From Liquidambar formosana (Eukaryota; Streptophyta; Magnoliopsida; Saxifragales; Altingiaceae), in NCBI GenBank assembly GCA_039720395.1, contig CM077822.1:23581267-23645266 (forward strand): a DNA stretch of 64,000 nt. The letters are read 5' to 3'. The notes below the pieces were generated by a model. It was not told the DNA's origin. It saw nothing but the letters and a program-made list of their open reading frames with translations, and did no database searches. This document shows positions 11,316 through 23,275 of the stretch, piece by piece; within the stretch, counting starts at the first letter, position 1, and each line of letters starts with the position of its first letter. Made by a program: the position numbers and the translations under genes.

Positions 11316-12098
11316 AAAAAAAATAGCGTGGGTTTGAGAGCAAATGAGATGCCCAAATAACCAAATTAAAATTAGACGGCGACGGCGAGGGTTTAGAAGG
11401 AGAATATGGAGGCGTGGGGCGTAGAAGGAGAAGAACAGAGATAGGGGTGGATTGCAGATTGTTAGGAAATGTGGAAGGAGAAGGACGTAGATGAGCTTCT
11501 AGAACAATTGCTCAAATAACCTTTACTCTGAAAGATGTCGTTTTTTTAGGAGGCATTACAGTTATTTCACATATGCCGTTAACGTCGTCTCTAATTTTTG
11601 TTCAACTCTGATGTTGGGTACCAAATTGACGCAATTAAAATTTGGAACATTTAAGTGAAATCTACTCCAAACTCTAGACCCTTAAATGCAATTTACCCTA
11701 AAAACAATTATTGTGTTTTGATGGGTTTTTGAAAGTGTATTCAATAAAAGTTTAGTCAATGATTAAATATTTTCCTTCAACTTATATTCTTTTGGATTTT
11801 CGCCTTTGTTTAAATAGGTCATCATGTTTTCACTAAGCATTTGAGTTGATGATATTTATTTGTAATTCCCATACATCACACGAGTCTTTGCTGATTAGGA
11901 AATTATATTATGGATCACTAGCATTTTCCTAAAATATTCATATGTTTGAATACATGAGTTGCCGTCGTTTCTTTTTTTGCCAACAGGGTATAACTTTCAC
12001 TTGGTATCAACTAACGCTTCAGATAAAACGTAACTAGCGATAATCCTAATAGAAAGTGAGAAATTAAACCTGCAACATTGTCCTAGAATTTGTGACTC

Positions 12099-12113
12099 CC
12101 GCGCATTGCGCGG
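12099..12113 (+). other. Helitron 3' terminal hairpin
   Basis: A perfect 6-bp stem CCGCGC/GCGCGG around an ATT loop, 7 bases before the terminal CTAG. This is the termination signal of rolling-circle transposition. Confidence 0.88.
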
Positions 12114-12145
12114 ATTCCTTCTAGTATATATATATATATATATAG

Positions 12146-12853
12146 AAGCGTTCCAATCAGCTCTAGTTGACTTATCATATATCAGCTTTAGTAAATCTCA
12201 GCCATCTAAGCATTTTATGCTTCATCCAATGGCTGAGCTTTAATCTGACATTTAAACCCATTTTTCAACAAATAAACCAGATCTGGTTGCTTGCTTCCTC
12301 TTCGCCTTCAAGCTTCCTTTTCACCGGTGCTCGCACCAGCCCCTCGCACAAGCCCGGCACCGGTGAAGCTCGCACCACAGCCACTCACCACAGCCACAGC
12401 CACTCACACAAGCTCGTTTAGCCATCTTGAAGAAGCGACAGAACTTGCCATCGTGAAGAAGCGGCAGAAGCTCACCGGCGTTTCGGCCACTGTTAAGCTC
12501 TCCACGAACCTCTTCGTCGGCGAATTGGTAAGATTTTTGACTTTTTTTTTCTTTTTTTTGTTTTCATCCTCTGATGTCTCCAAACCCTCACACCGTGACC
12601 TTCCCCCATTGCAGCAAACCCCTTCCCCAAACGCAACTCTACACGAAGCTCACCGGAGTCTCACCACCGTGGCAATTCTCCACGAAGCTCATTGCCGGCG
12701 AACTCAAGGAACCAGATCTGGTTTGTTTGCTGAAAAGTGGGTTTAAAGGCCAGATTAAAGCTGAGCCATTAGATGAAGCATAAAATGCTTGGACGGCTGA
12801 AATTTACCGAAGTTGATATATGGTAAGTCAGCTGAAGCTGATTGGAACGTTCC
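12146..12853. mobile_element. 0.7-kb element with ~160-bp terminal inverted repeats
   Basis: The left arm begins near AGCGTTCCAATCAGCT and the right arm, inverted, GGAACGTTCCAATCAGCT. The arms then stay aligned through AAGCATTTTATGCTTCATC and ACCAGATCTGGTT. The interior is GC-richer, with Pro/Thr-rich short ORFs that look spurious. Long TIRs suggest a MULE-type MITE. No convincing target duplication is visible, perhaps because the left end abuts the (TA)n tract next to the Helitron. Confidence 0.75.
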
Positions 12854-13241
12854 TGAGATTTACTGAAGTTGGTCTTGGTATACCATATACAACCTCTTTT
12901 AATCCTTGTCTCCCGCACTTGTTAGTTTTGTTGTTGTTTGGGCTATGGTATAATTAAGATTAGTTTTTGTATTGAAAGGTTTAGAGCCAGTTAATTTCCA
13001 CACCTTAAAATGCTAGGTCCAAAGTTTAGCCATTAATCATAAATTCTATCAAGTAACAAAGTTATTCAAATGATGAAGTGCCTATTGACTGTTGCATGCT
13101 TAACCACCCAATTGCCATACTTGTTTAACACATTTCACGTCTTCCTTATATGTGATGTCAAATTCCCAGACAATCCCAAAAAACATGTCATTTCAGCACA
13201 CTACTATCTATGTTAGTAGAAAGTGGTGATTTTGAGTTGAA

Positions 13242-13365
13242 TTCATTTTGCAACTAAAAATGAATTAGTAGTAAACGAGTGCCATTTTGCAACTGAGAAT
13301 AAATTAATAGTTAACAAGTGCCATTTTGCAACTGAGAATGAATTAATAGTTAACAAGTGCCATAG
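13242..13365 (+). repeat. 39-bp tandem repeat, three copies
   Basis: Three consecutive units share CATTTTGCAACT and TTAACAAGT-like ends. The second and third are nearly identical and the first is diverged. Confidence 0.8.
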
Positions 13366-13989
13366 ATAATATTACAATTCATTGAACCAAAAAAAAGGAC
13401 AAATTTTAACATGATGCCCAGGTTGATAAAACAGTGTTTAATCTCGAAGAGATTGATGATTTGTTGCCCTATTATAAGTGTTCGTAGCACAAGATTATTA
13501 TTTTATTTTTTTTGGAAAAAGGCAAAAGGCAAATTTTAATAATTCATACTCAATCAAATTTGGAAGTCCGCATAATATTACAACCAAAAAAATTAAAATT
13601 TGAAATAACAAAGCAAAAACAGAAAAGCTCCAATAAATTTCAACACAATCATTTCCTTAACTAACAATTACATGTTCCATCATTGCCAACCATTTTTTTT
13701 TTTTTTTTCTTTTTTGAAGAATTCTCACTAACATATACATCCTTGCACTGAGTATCTCACTTCTTTATTTTGCATTTGCAATTCATTCAAACAATCTTTA
13801 ACTTATTAAACAAATCCCAACATTTGGAAACCTACATAATCAAAAAAAGAATAATTAAGCAACAATTTGTTTAATATTAAACATATAACAAGAATAAAGC
13901 AAATGTAGAATACCAAGCAATTGTAAGAATAATTTGATCTTGGGTCATTAGTACATAGACCCAACTTTATGCCCATTAGGGTATTTGTA

Positions 13990-14137
13990 AGAGACTCACA
14001 TCCATTTTTAAACTTTCCACGAGCATAGAGAATTGAGCTGACTTCTTTCAATTATTCTTTGGATGCCTCATATCCATTTCTAATCTTTCCAAAAGCATAT
14101 AGAACCAGGCAGACTTCTTTCAAGTATCAACTTCTTT
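13990..14137 (+). repeat. 74-bp tandem duplication, diverged
   Basis: Two adjacent units share ATCCATTT, AGCATA and GACTTCTTTCAA at the same spacing of about 74 bp. Confidence 0.65.
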
Positions 14138-15419
14138 TTCCTATTTAAAGTTTCAACATTAAAAAAATAAAATGTTCATCTTGGTTGGTTTGAGCACATC
14201 CACCGAAAATTACTTCCATTTTGACATTCTATCAAACATCTGGTAGGCTTATTATTCTATAAAATAAACAACAACAAAAATATGATTATAGAGAGATTCA
14301 GAGGAAGAAAGAAATAATAACACTTTAAGAATTGAAGATAAAAACTGGAAAATTGAATAATGTGGATGATGAGGCACTTTGAATTCTTTAGCAGCAAACC
14401 TCAGAGGTGCTGTAAATGGGGCTGCTTCACAAATGCCCCATCAAAATTGAAAATTTAATGATCTCGGTGATTTATTGTCTCGCCCTCGTGAATTTTACGA
14501 AATCAATACTTTGTATACAAAGAAGAATCCACATTCCAAATGCGACGGTGATGGTGGTTAGCTAGTGCGCTGATGGTGGTGGCTGTACCAGTGGTGGTGG
14601 TTGGCCACGGTGAGCTATGCTAACGGTTATACGGTGGCTATGCCCATGGTGACTGCAATGATGGTAAGAGAGAGAACCATGTACATGGAGAGTGTAGATA
14701 GAAGAGAAATGGGTGAAACGGTTGAAAGAGGATAACTGAAAAAATGAAAGAGTCGTAGAATGATAGAATAGGTAGAAACCGTATAATAACTTATAAATTC
14801 AAATTTCGCTTTAAAATTTGAGCGGTAACTCTATATTTTTTGTTGTTGTTTCCTCCCTCCACTACAACAAATCATGCTTTTGGCGACAAAAGAGTTTGTC
14901 GCGAAAGCAACTCCAATCGTCGCCAAAAAATATTAGCGACGAAAAAATTTTGTCGCCACGTCGTGGCTAAAAGAGCGTGGCAGAAGACTATTGACGACAA
15001 AACTTTGGTATCGTCGCCAAAAAGAGAATGTATTAGCGACAAAATGTATCTCGTCACCAATTAGTTAACCATTAGCGATAAAAAACAATTGTCGCAAACA
15101 TGAATCATATTTGTCGCCGATTATAAAATTTTGTCGCAAAAACTATGAAAATTTAAGCAAAAAAAATACCCATTTAGCAACAATTTTCTATTTCGTCGCC
15201 AATAATCAACCATTACCGACAAAAGACATCGTTGCCAAATTGCATATTATTTGTTGCCAATTTTAGAAATTTGTCGCTAATTAGTATGAAAGTGTTGGCA
15301 TAAAAACATCCATTAGCAACAAAATTATTTCGTTGGCAAAAATAAAAATATTGTCTACAAAATACTGTTGTCGATAAAAACATTTCAAACATTATCTGCG
15401 ACAAAACTATTTCGTTGCC

Positions 15420-15662
15420 ACTATTGGTTCACCAAAGAGTGATTCTATTAGCTACAAAATACTTTTGTCGATAAAAACATTTTAAACATTATTTACGACA
15501 AAACTATTTTGTTACAACTATTGGTTCACCAAATAGGAATTCTATTAGCTACAAAATACTTTTGTCGATAAAAACATTTTAAACATTATTTGCGACAAAA
15601 CTATTTTGTTGCAACTATTGGTTCACCAAATAGGGATTCTATTAGCTACAAAATAAATTAGT
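15420..15662 (+). repeat. CACTA-1 left subterminal 97-bp tandem repeat
   Basis: Units start with CTATTGGTTCACC at about 15420, 15518 and 15615 and each contain TTTTGTCGATAAAA and GCGACAAAACTATTT words. The wider zone 14877-15720 has further single copies. Confidence 0.88.
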
Positions 15663-15720
15663 CGCTAAGAGCAATTAAAAAACCATTTGCAATCACAAAT
15701 ATTTTGTGATAAAATTATTA

Positions 15721-16782
15721 CCAATTAGATTTCACCCCACAATGAAAGGACCTTATGAGCAACGAATAATTTGTTGTCAAATGCATGTATAACATTTTTT
15801 TTTATTGCAGCCACATACCTGTATAACTTACTTATAAATAATAACTTGATTGCAAATACTTGTATAACTTTATTACAAATAATAACTTACACCATCAAAA
15901 AAAAAAAAAAAAAAAAGTAGATTTTGTATATTCTCAATACATTAATTCCAAAATCCTAAAAAAGTTTCCAAAAAAATTGCACTATTAATAAAAATACCAA
16001 ACCAAAGGAAAAAAAAAACAAAAGGAAAAACAAAACTCCAAATGCTAAGCTAGCATACGTGAGCAATCAACTTCAGCAATTTCAAATCTGCAAAATAAAA
16101 CAAAAAAAAAGTATTAATATATTTGGAATTTAGAATTGAAAATAAGGAAAAGTCATACATTAGATTTGTGATTGTTCTTTTGGATTCATAAGCTTAAGAG
16201 AATATAATACGAGTATATAATTTCTTTCTTTCTTTCTTTCTTTCTTTCTTTTTTTTTTTTTTTTTTTTTTTTCAGCAAAAAGAAACCAATTTAGAAGAAA
16301 AAGAGAATTAGAACTCACAACAATTCGGCAAAAACAAGGCTAATATATCTATGCTACTTCTAAATTGCCCCCATGTACTATAAATCAACTCAAGACCACA
16401 CTCAACTAAACTGGAAAAACAAAAAGCAAAACAAGCCCAGCCTAGCAACAGCACATGTAAATGAAAACACAAGGTGGTGGTCTAATTTGGAGGCATTGTG
16501 ATTAATATTCGACATTTTTCCTTTGTAAAGCTCAAGTTCACTTTTATTTGTAAACCTAAATTTCTAATTTCAAAAATTTTACATATTTTACAAATTGAGA
16601 GTCCATCTTGGACTCTATTTTGTTCATACAAGTTTGTTTTGACCCAACCAAGTGGTTGTCTAATTTTAGGGCATTTCGATCGATATTTCCCTAAGAAGCC
16701 TAAACACAATTATATTTGTAAGTTTCAAACTTCTAAGTTAGTATTACAATTAGTACTATTGAATGTAAACATGAGATATAAC
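15721..16782. other. CACTA-1 interior, low-complexity and non-coding
   Basis: AT-rich DNA with poly-A runs (15897-15917), a (CTTT)n block at 16221-16250 running into poly-T, and no gene that I can support. Confidence 0.5.
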
Positions 16783-17028
16783 TTACCATTTAGAAAGAAG
16801 TTGTACTTGTGATATCAAGGTCTTCGAGAAGGTTTCCATTTCATTTTGCTTGATACTCATCTCTTGCATCTTTGCTTGCTGTGCCTCTAACCGTTGCCTA
16901 ATATCCGCAACTTCCTGCTTAGTTGTCTCAACCTCCAACTCAAACTGCTGCCTAGTCTCCAAAGCTTCCTGCCTAACTATAAGACGACGATTGACAAATG
17001 ACTTCGAACCCAAAATGTGATAAACCAT
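16783..17028 (-). pseudogene. CACTA transposase (Transposase_24) C-terminal fragment
   Basis: An 81-residue minus-strand ORF. It opens with YHILGSKSFVNRR, matching the conserved H-x-x-GSKSF motif of plant Ptta/En/Spm proteins. It then becomes a charged coiled coil (ETRQQFELEVETTKQEV, RQRLEAQQAKMQEM), the usual oligomerisation tail of these DNA-binding transposase subunits. The rest of the protein is absent or in separate exons. It agrees with the CACTA termini surrounding it and sets the element's coding strand as minus. Confidence 0.72.
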
Positions 17029-18320
17029 GAGTTATGATCTATTCTTTGCTTTTGTAATGCTTCTTCTCTACATTATACCAAAAAAATAAATAAATAAATT
17101 TAAGAAGCATATCGAATTCGAACTTTAAACAAAAAAAAAAAAAAAAAAACTTTCATTCGTATAAAATAGGATATATTAAAATATAATTATCATTGTGTAA
17201 GAATGAAACTTTACTAAAGGAAACTACATCTATCACTAATATTTACATCTTGTTCAACACTTGAAATACTTTTAAGCTGGGCCGCTCACAAAGACAATCT
17301 CACATGTCTTGCACCATGTTTTTTGGAGGGTAGTCGCTTGCATGTGGAAGATTATCCATGGAATATTTATATAGATTAGCTTGCCAATTTCATGAAGTCT
17401 TTAACACCTTGTATATATTTAGAGCAAAATCTATCATTGAGTTACATCCAAGTCTTATCCATCCCTATAATCCTATCACAAGTTGGATAATCGTGTTATC
17501 TTCGCAAGATGGGGTTGCTTGGATGTGATCCAATGCTCGAAACCCATCCTATGGGAGTTGACTAACATGGAAGGAGTGCTCTTGGCTTGAAACCCATCCT
17601 ATGGGAGTTGACTAACATGGAAGGATTGCACTCAAGAGCACTCGTGGCTTGAGAAGCCATGTGTGATGAGATAAACCCATGAAACCATGGCTGTTTTTCA
17701 GCAGTAGCAGCAAATTATCCCAACCACCTAAACGCTGTCATTCACTTTGGGCTGTCAGCTAGCATTGGCAACATTTCCCACACAACCAAAAGTGTTTAAT
17801 TTATTAGATTGGTCATTGATGCACTTTGTCAACATGGATGTTTCAGTGGGTTGACTAAGAACTAAGCAATCCAACAGTTGAGGAAGTCTAATGTTACAAG
17901 GAAGATAAATAGGAAAAAAACAAAAAAACAAAACAAAAAGGACAACATCCAATTTAAATTAAATGAGAAATGATTGATGAAATCATTCACTTCATTTTGC
18001 TTACTATGGAGAACTTTGGCCTCTGTTTGGATTTTGGAAAGCTAAGAGGAAAAAGAAAGATCGTATAATTGCTTTATTTTTTTGTGTTTGAGAAATTTGA
18101 TTTGTTTATTGCGCTGCCGCATAACATTTTTCTTTCTTGACAATGTAGGTGTTATATGGTATACATACAATTAACAAAAAGAGAGAACAAAAAATGAAGC
18201 CATCATAATATATTTCAACTATGAATGAAAAACCCTATATGAGGCCAATCTACACAATGCCCAATCTATAGCTAAAAGTTGTAATTAAACATCGTTAAAA
18301 ATAAATGAACAAATAGAGGA
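17029..18320. other. CACTA-1 interior with a 50-bp direct repeat
   Basis: Non-coding. A direct repeat containing AAACCCATCCTATGGGAGTT occurs at about 17540 and 17590. The rest shows only short ORFs. Confidence 0.55.
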
Positions 18321-18324
18321 CTCA

Positions 18325-18615
18325 CCTGAAATAAAATCTGAGCACAGTGCTGCCCAAGTTTTTGTTCCTTTACACTTCCTCCAGCTAATTAAAGAGAATT
18401 TCCAATAGAGTTGAAAGATAAAAATTAAGGATTAGAAAAAAATTGAGGAAGAACCGTTATACTTATCATGATAGTTTTAAAAAATACATAGCATTTCCAA
18501 TTAAATATAATTGAAATTTAAAAGGGAAGGTAGTTTCCATACTGCGTTTCAATCCTTGAAAGGGATAGTAGAACTTTTACCTATGGGGAGATCATTAAAA
18601 AGGTCTTGCCCTGCA
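18325..18615 (-). other. two exon-like segments, minus strand
   Basis: On the minus strand a TTTGCAG acceptor precedes a mini-exon encoding GQDLFNDLPIG that ends at a GTAAAAG donor (18583-18612). A TTAG acceptor precedes a second exon encoding SVKEQKLGQHCAQILFQ that ends at GTGAGTCC (18326-18386). They lie upstream of the Transposase_24 fragment on the same strand and may be earlier transposase exons. The identity is unproven. Confidence 0.35.
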
Positions 18616-18619
18616 AAGC

Positions 18620-19911
18620 ATAAAATAAGCAGATTTAACACTAACTACAACATTATTAATTCCTTCCTAACAGAATTTTAGTGTAAAAACCCGACAGGAA
18701 ATAGGAACTTGAAATATTTTTTTGACCACACAAAGAGGAAAATATTGTGTAAGTTTGGATTCATCCCCAGTGGATAACTAAAACAGATTCCAGAGGATAT
18801 AGTTTTCTAAAAATTTGGACAATAACACAGAGACTTTTGGGTAAACCCAATAAAACACAAACTAAAATGTAAAAGCATGTATAAGTTATCCTCTGGAATC
18901 TTTTTACACGTTTCTTAGTTATTTATGTGCTTATTTAAGGTTGTTTTCATCAGCAGATATGTATACTATGTGTTTTCTTAGATTTTGTACCATGCATCAC
19001 ACATTTTTCACGGCCAATAACTCCATATTTTGATTGTCAAGGAGCTTGTAATGTACATTAGAAATCTTGGAGTTGGGAGTTCAAAGTAAAAACATCAAAT
19101 GACTTGCCAATATACAAATGCAAGCAATTCTTATATCTTGCTCTAGCAACCCAACTCTAGACGACATCTGATACTTTAAATTCAAAACACATGAACTAAT
19201 TATTTTTTAATATCCTCCATCCACTTTTCATAATACAAAGGACATGTGATGGTGAACCAAGGGTGTAAAAAAATAGTATTTTTATTCTCAAAGGCTGTAA
19301 GAAAGTGGCTTTTATTGCCTCAATATAGTGATTTAGCAGGGGGAAAAAAGAACTTCAAAAGTAAAACAAACACTATATCCACCTCTCTTTGGCGAATATA
19401 CAGACACAAATACAAACACACACCACACATGTATATAAAGAGCTATATATACATATATATATATATATATAATACAGCAATATAGCAGAAAATTTTTTTT
19501 TTAAAAAAAAACAGGGGCAAATACAGTAATATAAAAAAAAAATGTTATCAAGGAGTTCCTAAAGCAATCCTGCATGGGCTCTCAAATCAAATGGTTTACT
19601 TTCGTCCCTGAAGAAATCTGGTTAAGCAGTATAGAATGCCCTTTAGAACTTGGGTAGGGCTGACCCAACAAATTATTTGGACCTAACTATTCAACCTTTC
19701 ACATCTTTCAACTAATTATATGAGACCCTAAGTTACAGTCCTTAAAATAAAATGCTCATCTGAAGATTGCAGCAATTTACATTAGGGATTTGAGTTTTGA
19801 GTGCAGGGCAACCCAAAAAATGGGTAAGACCGGGCTGGTATTAAAAAAAATATATAAATATATATCTATATATATATATAAATGTTCCAGAAAATTCAGT
19901 TCATCCTCCTC

Positions 19912-19946
<35 letters not shown>

Positions 19947-20040
19947 AGAGAGATATATCAATCCTATTATGCTGAAGATGATGAAACCCTAACTTAAAAT
20001 TGCAGAAGATAAAGAAGAAGAATGAGAACAAGAAACTGGT
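18620..20040. other. CACTA-1 interior, no gene recognised
   Basis: AT-rich sequence with TA microsatellites at 19440-19480 and 19915-19945. No supported gene. Confidence 0.5.
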
Positions 20041-20049
20041 AGAACTCAC

Positions 20050-20340
20050 CTTCAATGTCGGAGAGCCCCTAGCTGTTCATGATCCAAAGAATCTCTATTT
20101 CTTTGTCACCCACTGTTCCTTCGTCACCAGGAGGACAGTCAGTTTGGGGAGAAAGAGGGTATTGCTAGAAAGAGAATGGGGATCTTTTGAAGAAGATGGG
20201 TATCACTAGAGAGAATGAAGATTTGTCGAAAATGAGGGTTTTGCGAGATTAGGGCTTTTGTGTGAGAGAGGGCGCGAGAGAGAGATCTAGAACATATCAA
20301 TGTAAGATATCCTTCTGCCAATTAGAGGGTTTGGGCGGGT
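20050..20340 (-). other. possible 5' exon of the CACTA-1 transcript
   Basis: Read on the minus strand, a GC-richer block begins with CTAATCTCGCAAAACCCTC, typical of plant 5' leaders, and ends with CCGACATTGAAG/GTGAG, a strong donor at about 20047. It is positioned upstream of the other minus-strand exon-like pieces. No long ORF is seen. Confidence 0.35.
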
Positions 20341-21213
20341 GAGAAATTTCCCCCTAGGTCAAACGATGTCGTTTTGATGATTTTCCTTCCAATTTCCAAC
20401 TTTTTGCTACCAATTAATAAATAGATTTGTTATAAAATTTTGACAATGAAATTTTAATTTCCCTCCAAATGTCCTTAATACCAAAAATTCTAAAATTCAA
20501 CTTCAGTGAAACTCTAATTTTATAAATAATTTTTTATCTCCCTCCAAATCTCCCCTCCTAATTTTATAATTATTTTTATTTTTAATATAAAAAAAAAAAA
20601 CCTATTGTACATATATTTGAAAAGAAAAGGTGATTTAGCACACTAATGTTAATAACACTTGAATCTCCACCTAAGATATGAAATCTAATAACTAATAAGT
20701 CATACTCAATATTTCAAATTAAATGAAACAATATAAATAATAACAATTAAAATGGAAAACATAAATTCACAAGAAAATACAATAATCAAATGGTGGAATT
20801 TTAACGTTATCATTTTTTAATTGTCCAATTGACTTGGTTGGGTTTGTGGGACAATGGTTGAACTTTTAGGGAACTACAGAGTTCCACAATTTACGAGACA
20901 CCAAATTAAAGAAGAAATTGAAAATAAAGGCAAACAATCAATACAGATTTATGTGATTCACCTAAACTCGAGCTGTTGCGATTTCACTATGTCTGGAGAA
21001 CAAGCCTCCCAAAAAATCCCATTTTAAATTGTACATTTCCAAAGTCGAACCAAGTCAAGTGCTATCAATTAGGTTGGACAAAATACTAGGCTTTACATAA
21101 CCTAACATGAACCACGTAATCAATATTAGGTTTTTTTTTTTTAAAAATTTATTTATCACATTATGGGTCAATTTTAGTTGGTATGGTAAATGTACGTGTT
21201 GGGTCTACTTTGT
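20341..21213. other. CACTA-1 interior, non-coding
   Basis: AT-rich DNA with no recognised feature. Confidence 0.45.
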
Positions 21214-21221
21214 CACTCAAT

Positions 21222-21720
21222 CATAGTTATTAAATTCGGACTGGTCATTGACTCGGTCTAGAGGTCGGGTCACCGGGTCACTGGTTCAACCGTTAGGTCA
21301 TCGGTTGGACTGGTCATATAATTAAAATAATAATAAATAATCAAAATAATACCAACAAATAAAATGTATACATTTAGACCTTAAATAATATGTGTTATGA
21401 AATTTTTCACATAAGCACTAGGTGGTCTAGAAGTTAAGAACTCCTTTGGGAGTGTACATCCACGTTTCTACTCCCCATACACGTAAAATGTTAGAGTTTT
21501 TTGGAATTAGTACCCCCCATACACGTAAAATGTTAGAATTTTTTAGAATTAGTACTGGTCCAATCGGACCAGTTTGCATCTAGTTTGCATAAAAAATCGA
21601 TGGTTTAGACCAGTTTAATCTAGTTTGTCCAAGTGGCATGCATTTCCGATCCAATTAAAAACTCAGACCGGTCTGGTGTCCGATTCGACCGGCCAATCCG
21701 ATCCGGGTTTAATAACACCG
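21222..21720. mobile_element. hAT-type MITE
   Basis: 499 bp with imperfect TIRs (CATAGTTATTAAATTCGG against CGGTGTTATTAAACCCGG) and a perfect 8-bp target duplication CACTCAAT at 21214-21221 and 21721-21728, the hAT hallmark. GGTCGGGTCACCGGGTCA-like words near the ends are common in plant hAT MITEs. The middle (21408-21560) includes a tRNA-like A-box word (GGTGGTCTAGAAGTTAAG) and a 45-bp direct duplication, possibly a SINE inserted in it. Confidence 0.88.
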
Positions 21721-21728
21721 CACTCAAT

Positions 21729-22184
21729 CAATCATTGATCGAAACTTAAATTTTGCCAAATAAAGGTAGTTGATCTTTATATAATATAAACATTGGTACA
21801 ACATTTTAATCTAACAAGTGAAGGTCTTTGTACCATTCAATTGTTGATTAGAAGTTAAATCGTGGCAATTCAAAGCTCTGTATATTGTCAGATCATTGAC
21901 ATGAACTTGCAATCTAGCAATCGAAGACCTTTACAACATACATTTGGCCGTGACTTGTTTTTGGAACTTAGCAATGGAAATTTTTGAATCATTCAATCAT
22001 TAACATGAAATTGGCATATTCTAACAACTAGATATCTTTATATCATGTCGTTAGTTGGTAGTTCAAATTATAAATATGATAATCAGAGATCTTAATGTAT
22101 ATATCATGTCGTTAATTGTTCAATCGTTGTTGATTTTGGCATAGAATTTAGTACTAACGTTTCAACGACTTTGCCACTAATAGT
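21729..22184. other. CACTA-1 interior, non-coding
   Basis: Several diverged repeats of a segment mentioning ATCATGTCGTTA (about 22043 and 22105). Otherwise featureless. Confidence 0.4.
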
Positions 22185-23275
22185 ACCTCTTTGGCAACAA
22201 AGTAAATTAGTCGGCAATAGTGAGGCACATGGTAGACGGCATTCTTTTGTTAATTCTTTTTGCGACAAAGATGTTAGTTGTTGCCAAAAGTCTTTTTCAC
22301 CAATTAGCTCCAACACGGGATTTACCGCCAAATTTTTAGTGACAAATACAATTTTGTTGCTAATAATCTATCTTTCGCAATGAAATGAATTTGTTGCCAA
22401 TAGTGAGCCATATATTAAACGGCGTTGTTTTGTTAATTCTTGTTGCGACAAATACGTTAGTTTGTTACCAAAAGTCTTTCCCACCAATTGTTGCTAACAC
22501 GAAATTTAGCGCCAAATTTTTAGTGGCAAATACAATTTTGTTGCCAATATTTTATCTTTCGCAACAAAATAAATTTGTTGCCAATAGTGAGACACATGCA
22601 AAACGGCGTCGTTTTGTTAATTCTTTTGGCGACAAATATGATGGTTTGTTGCCAAAAGTCTTTCCCACCAATTGGCGCCAACACGAAATTTAGCGCCAAA
22701 TTTTTAGTGACAAATACAATTTTGTTGCCAATAATTTATCTTTCACAACGAAATAAATTTGTCGCCAATAGTGAGACACATGCTAAACGGCGTCGTTTTG
22801 TTAATTATTTTTGCGACAAATATGTTGGTTTGTTGCCAAAAGTCTTTCCCGCTAATTGGCGCCAACACGGAATTTGGCGCCAAATGTTTAGTGACAAATC
22901 CAATTTTGTTGCCAATAATCTATCTTTCGCAATGAACTAAATTTGTCGCCAATAGTGAGACACATGCTAAACGACGCCGTTTTGTTAATTATTTTTGCGA
23001 CAAATACGTTGATTTGTTGCCAAAAGTCTTTCCCACCAATTAGTGCCAACATGGAATTTGGCACCAACATTTTAGTGACAAAGACAATTTTGTTGCCAAT
23101 AATCTATCTTTCGCAACGAAATAAATTTGTCGCCAATAGTGGGACACATGCTAAACGGCGTCGTTTTGTTAATTCTTTTTGCGACAAATACGTTGGTTTG
23201 TCGCCAAAAGTCTTCCCCACCAATTGGCGCCAATGCAAAATTTGGCGCCAAAGTTTCAGCGACGAGATTTAGCGA
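22185..23275 (+). repeat. CACTA-1 right subterminal ~184-bp tandem array
   Basis: Six units with start points at about 22250, 22433, 22617, 22801, 22985 and 23169. Each has GCGACAAA, TTGTTGCCAAAAGTCTT, TTGGCGCCAA, AATTTTGTTGCCAATAAT and the near-palindrome AAACGGCGTCGTTTT. Single TTTGGCGACAAA words continue to the terminus. The spacing of motifs in both orientations suggests a regular lattice of transposase binding sites. Short ORFs running through the array are by-products of the period, which is not a multiple of three throughout. Confidence 0.92.

Larger units (their letters stand above)
10328..12124 (+). mobile_element. non-autonomous Helitron
   Basis: The 5' end is TCTATACTATACTATAAAAG, beginning with TC. 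The 3' end is CTAG preceded by a GC-rich hairpin (12099-12113, stem CCGCGC, loop ATT) 7 bases upstream. It sits between A (10327) and T (12125) with no target duplication. All three are defining features of rolling-circle Helitrons. It is 1,797 bp with no Rep/helicase, so it depends on a partner. It carries a CT-rich tract (10460-10720) and a captured gene piece at 11050-11315. Confidence 0.88.
12854..14540. other. MULE-1 interior, no gene recognised
   Basis: AT-rich non-coding DNA. Two small tandem repeats are listed separately. Just outside the TIR element (12855-12890) a short segment repeats part of its arm (GAGATTTACTGAAGTTG). A T-rich run lies at 13692-13710. Confidence 0.45.

Noticed and set aside
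12167..12783. Frames of 69-151 codons in the 0.7-kb TIR element
   Set aside because: Pro/Thr/Ser-rich, mutually overlapping and without any family motif.
22185..23275. CRISPR-like regular repeat spacing
   Set aside because: Repeat units are ~184 bp without unique spacers, inside a plant CACTA element.
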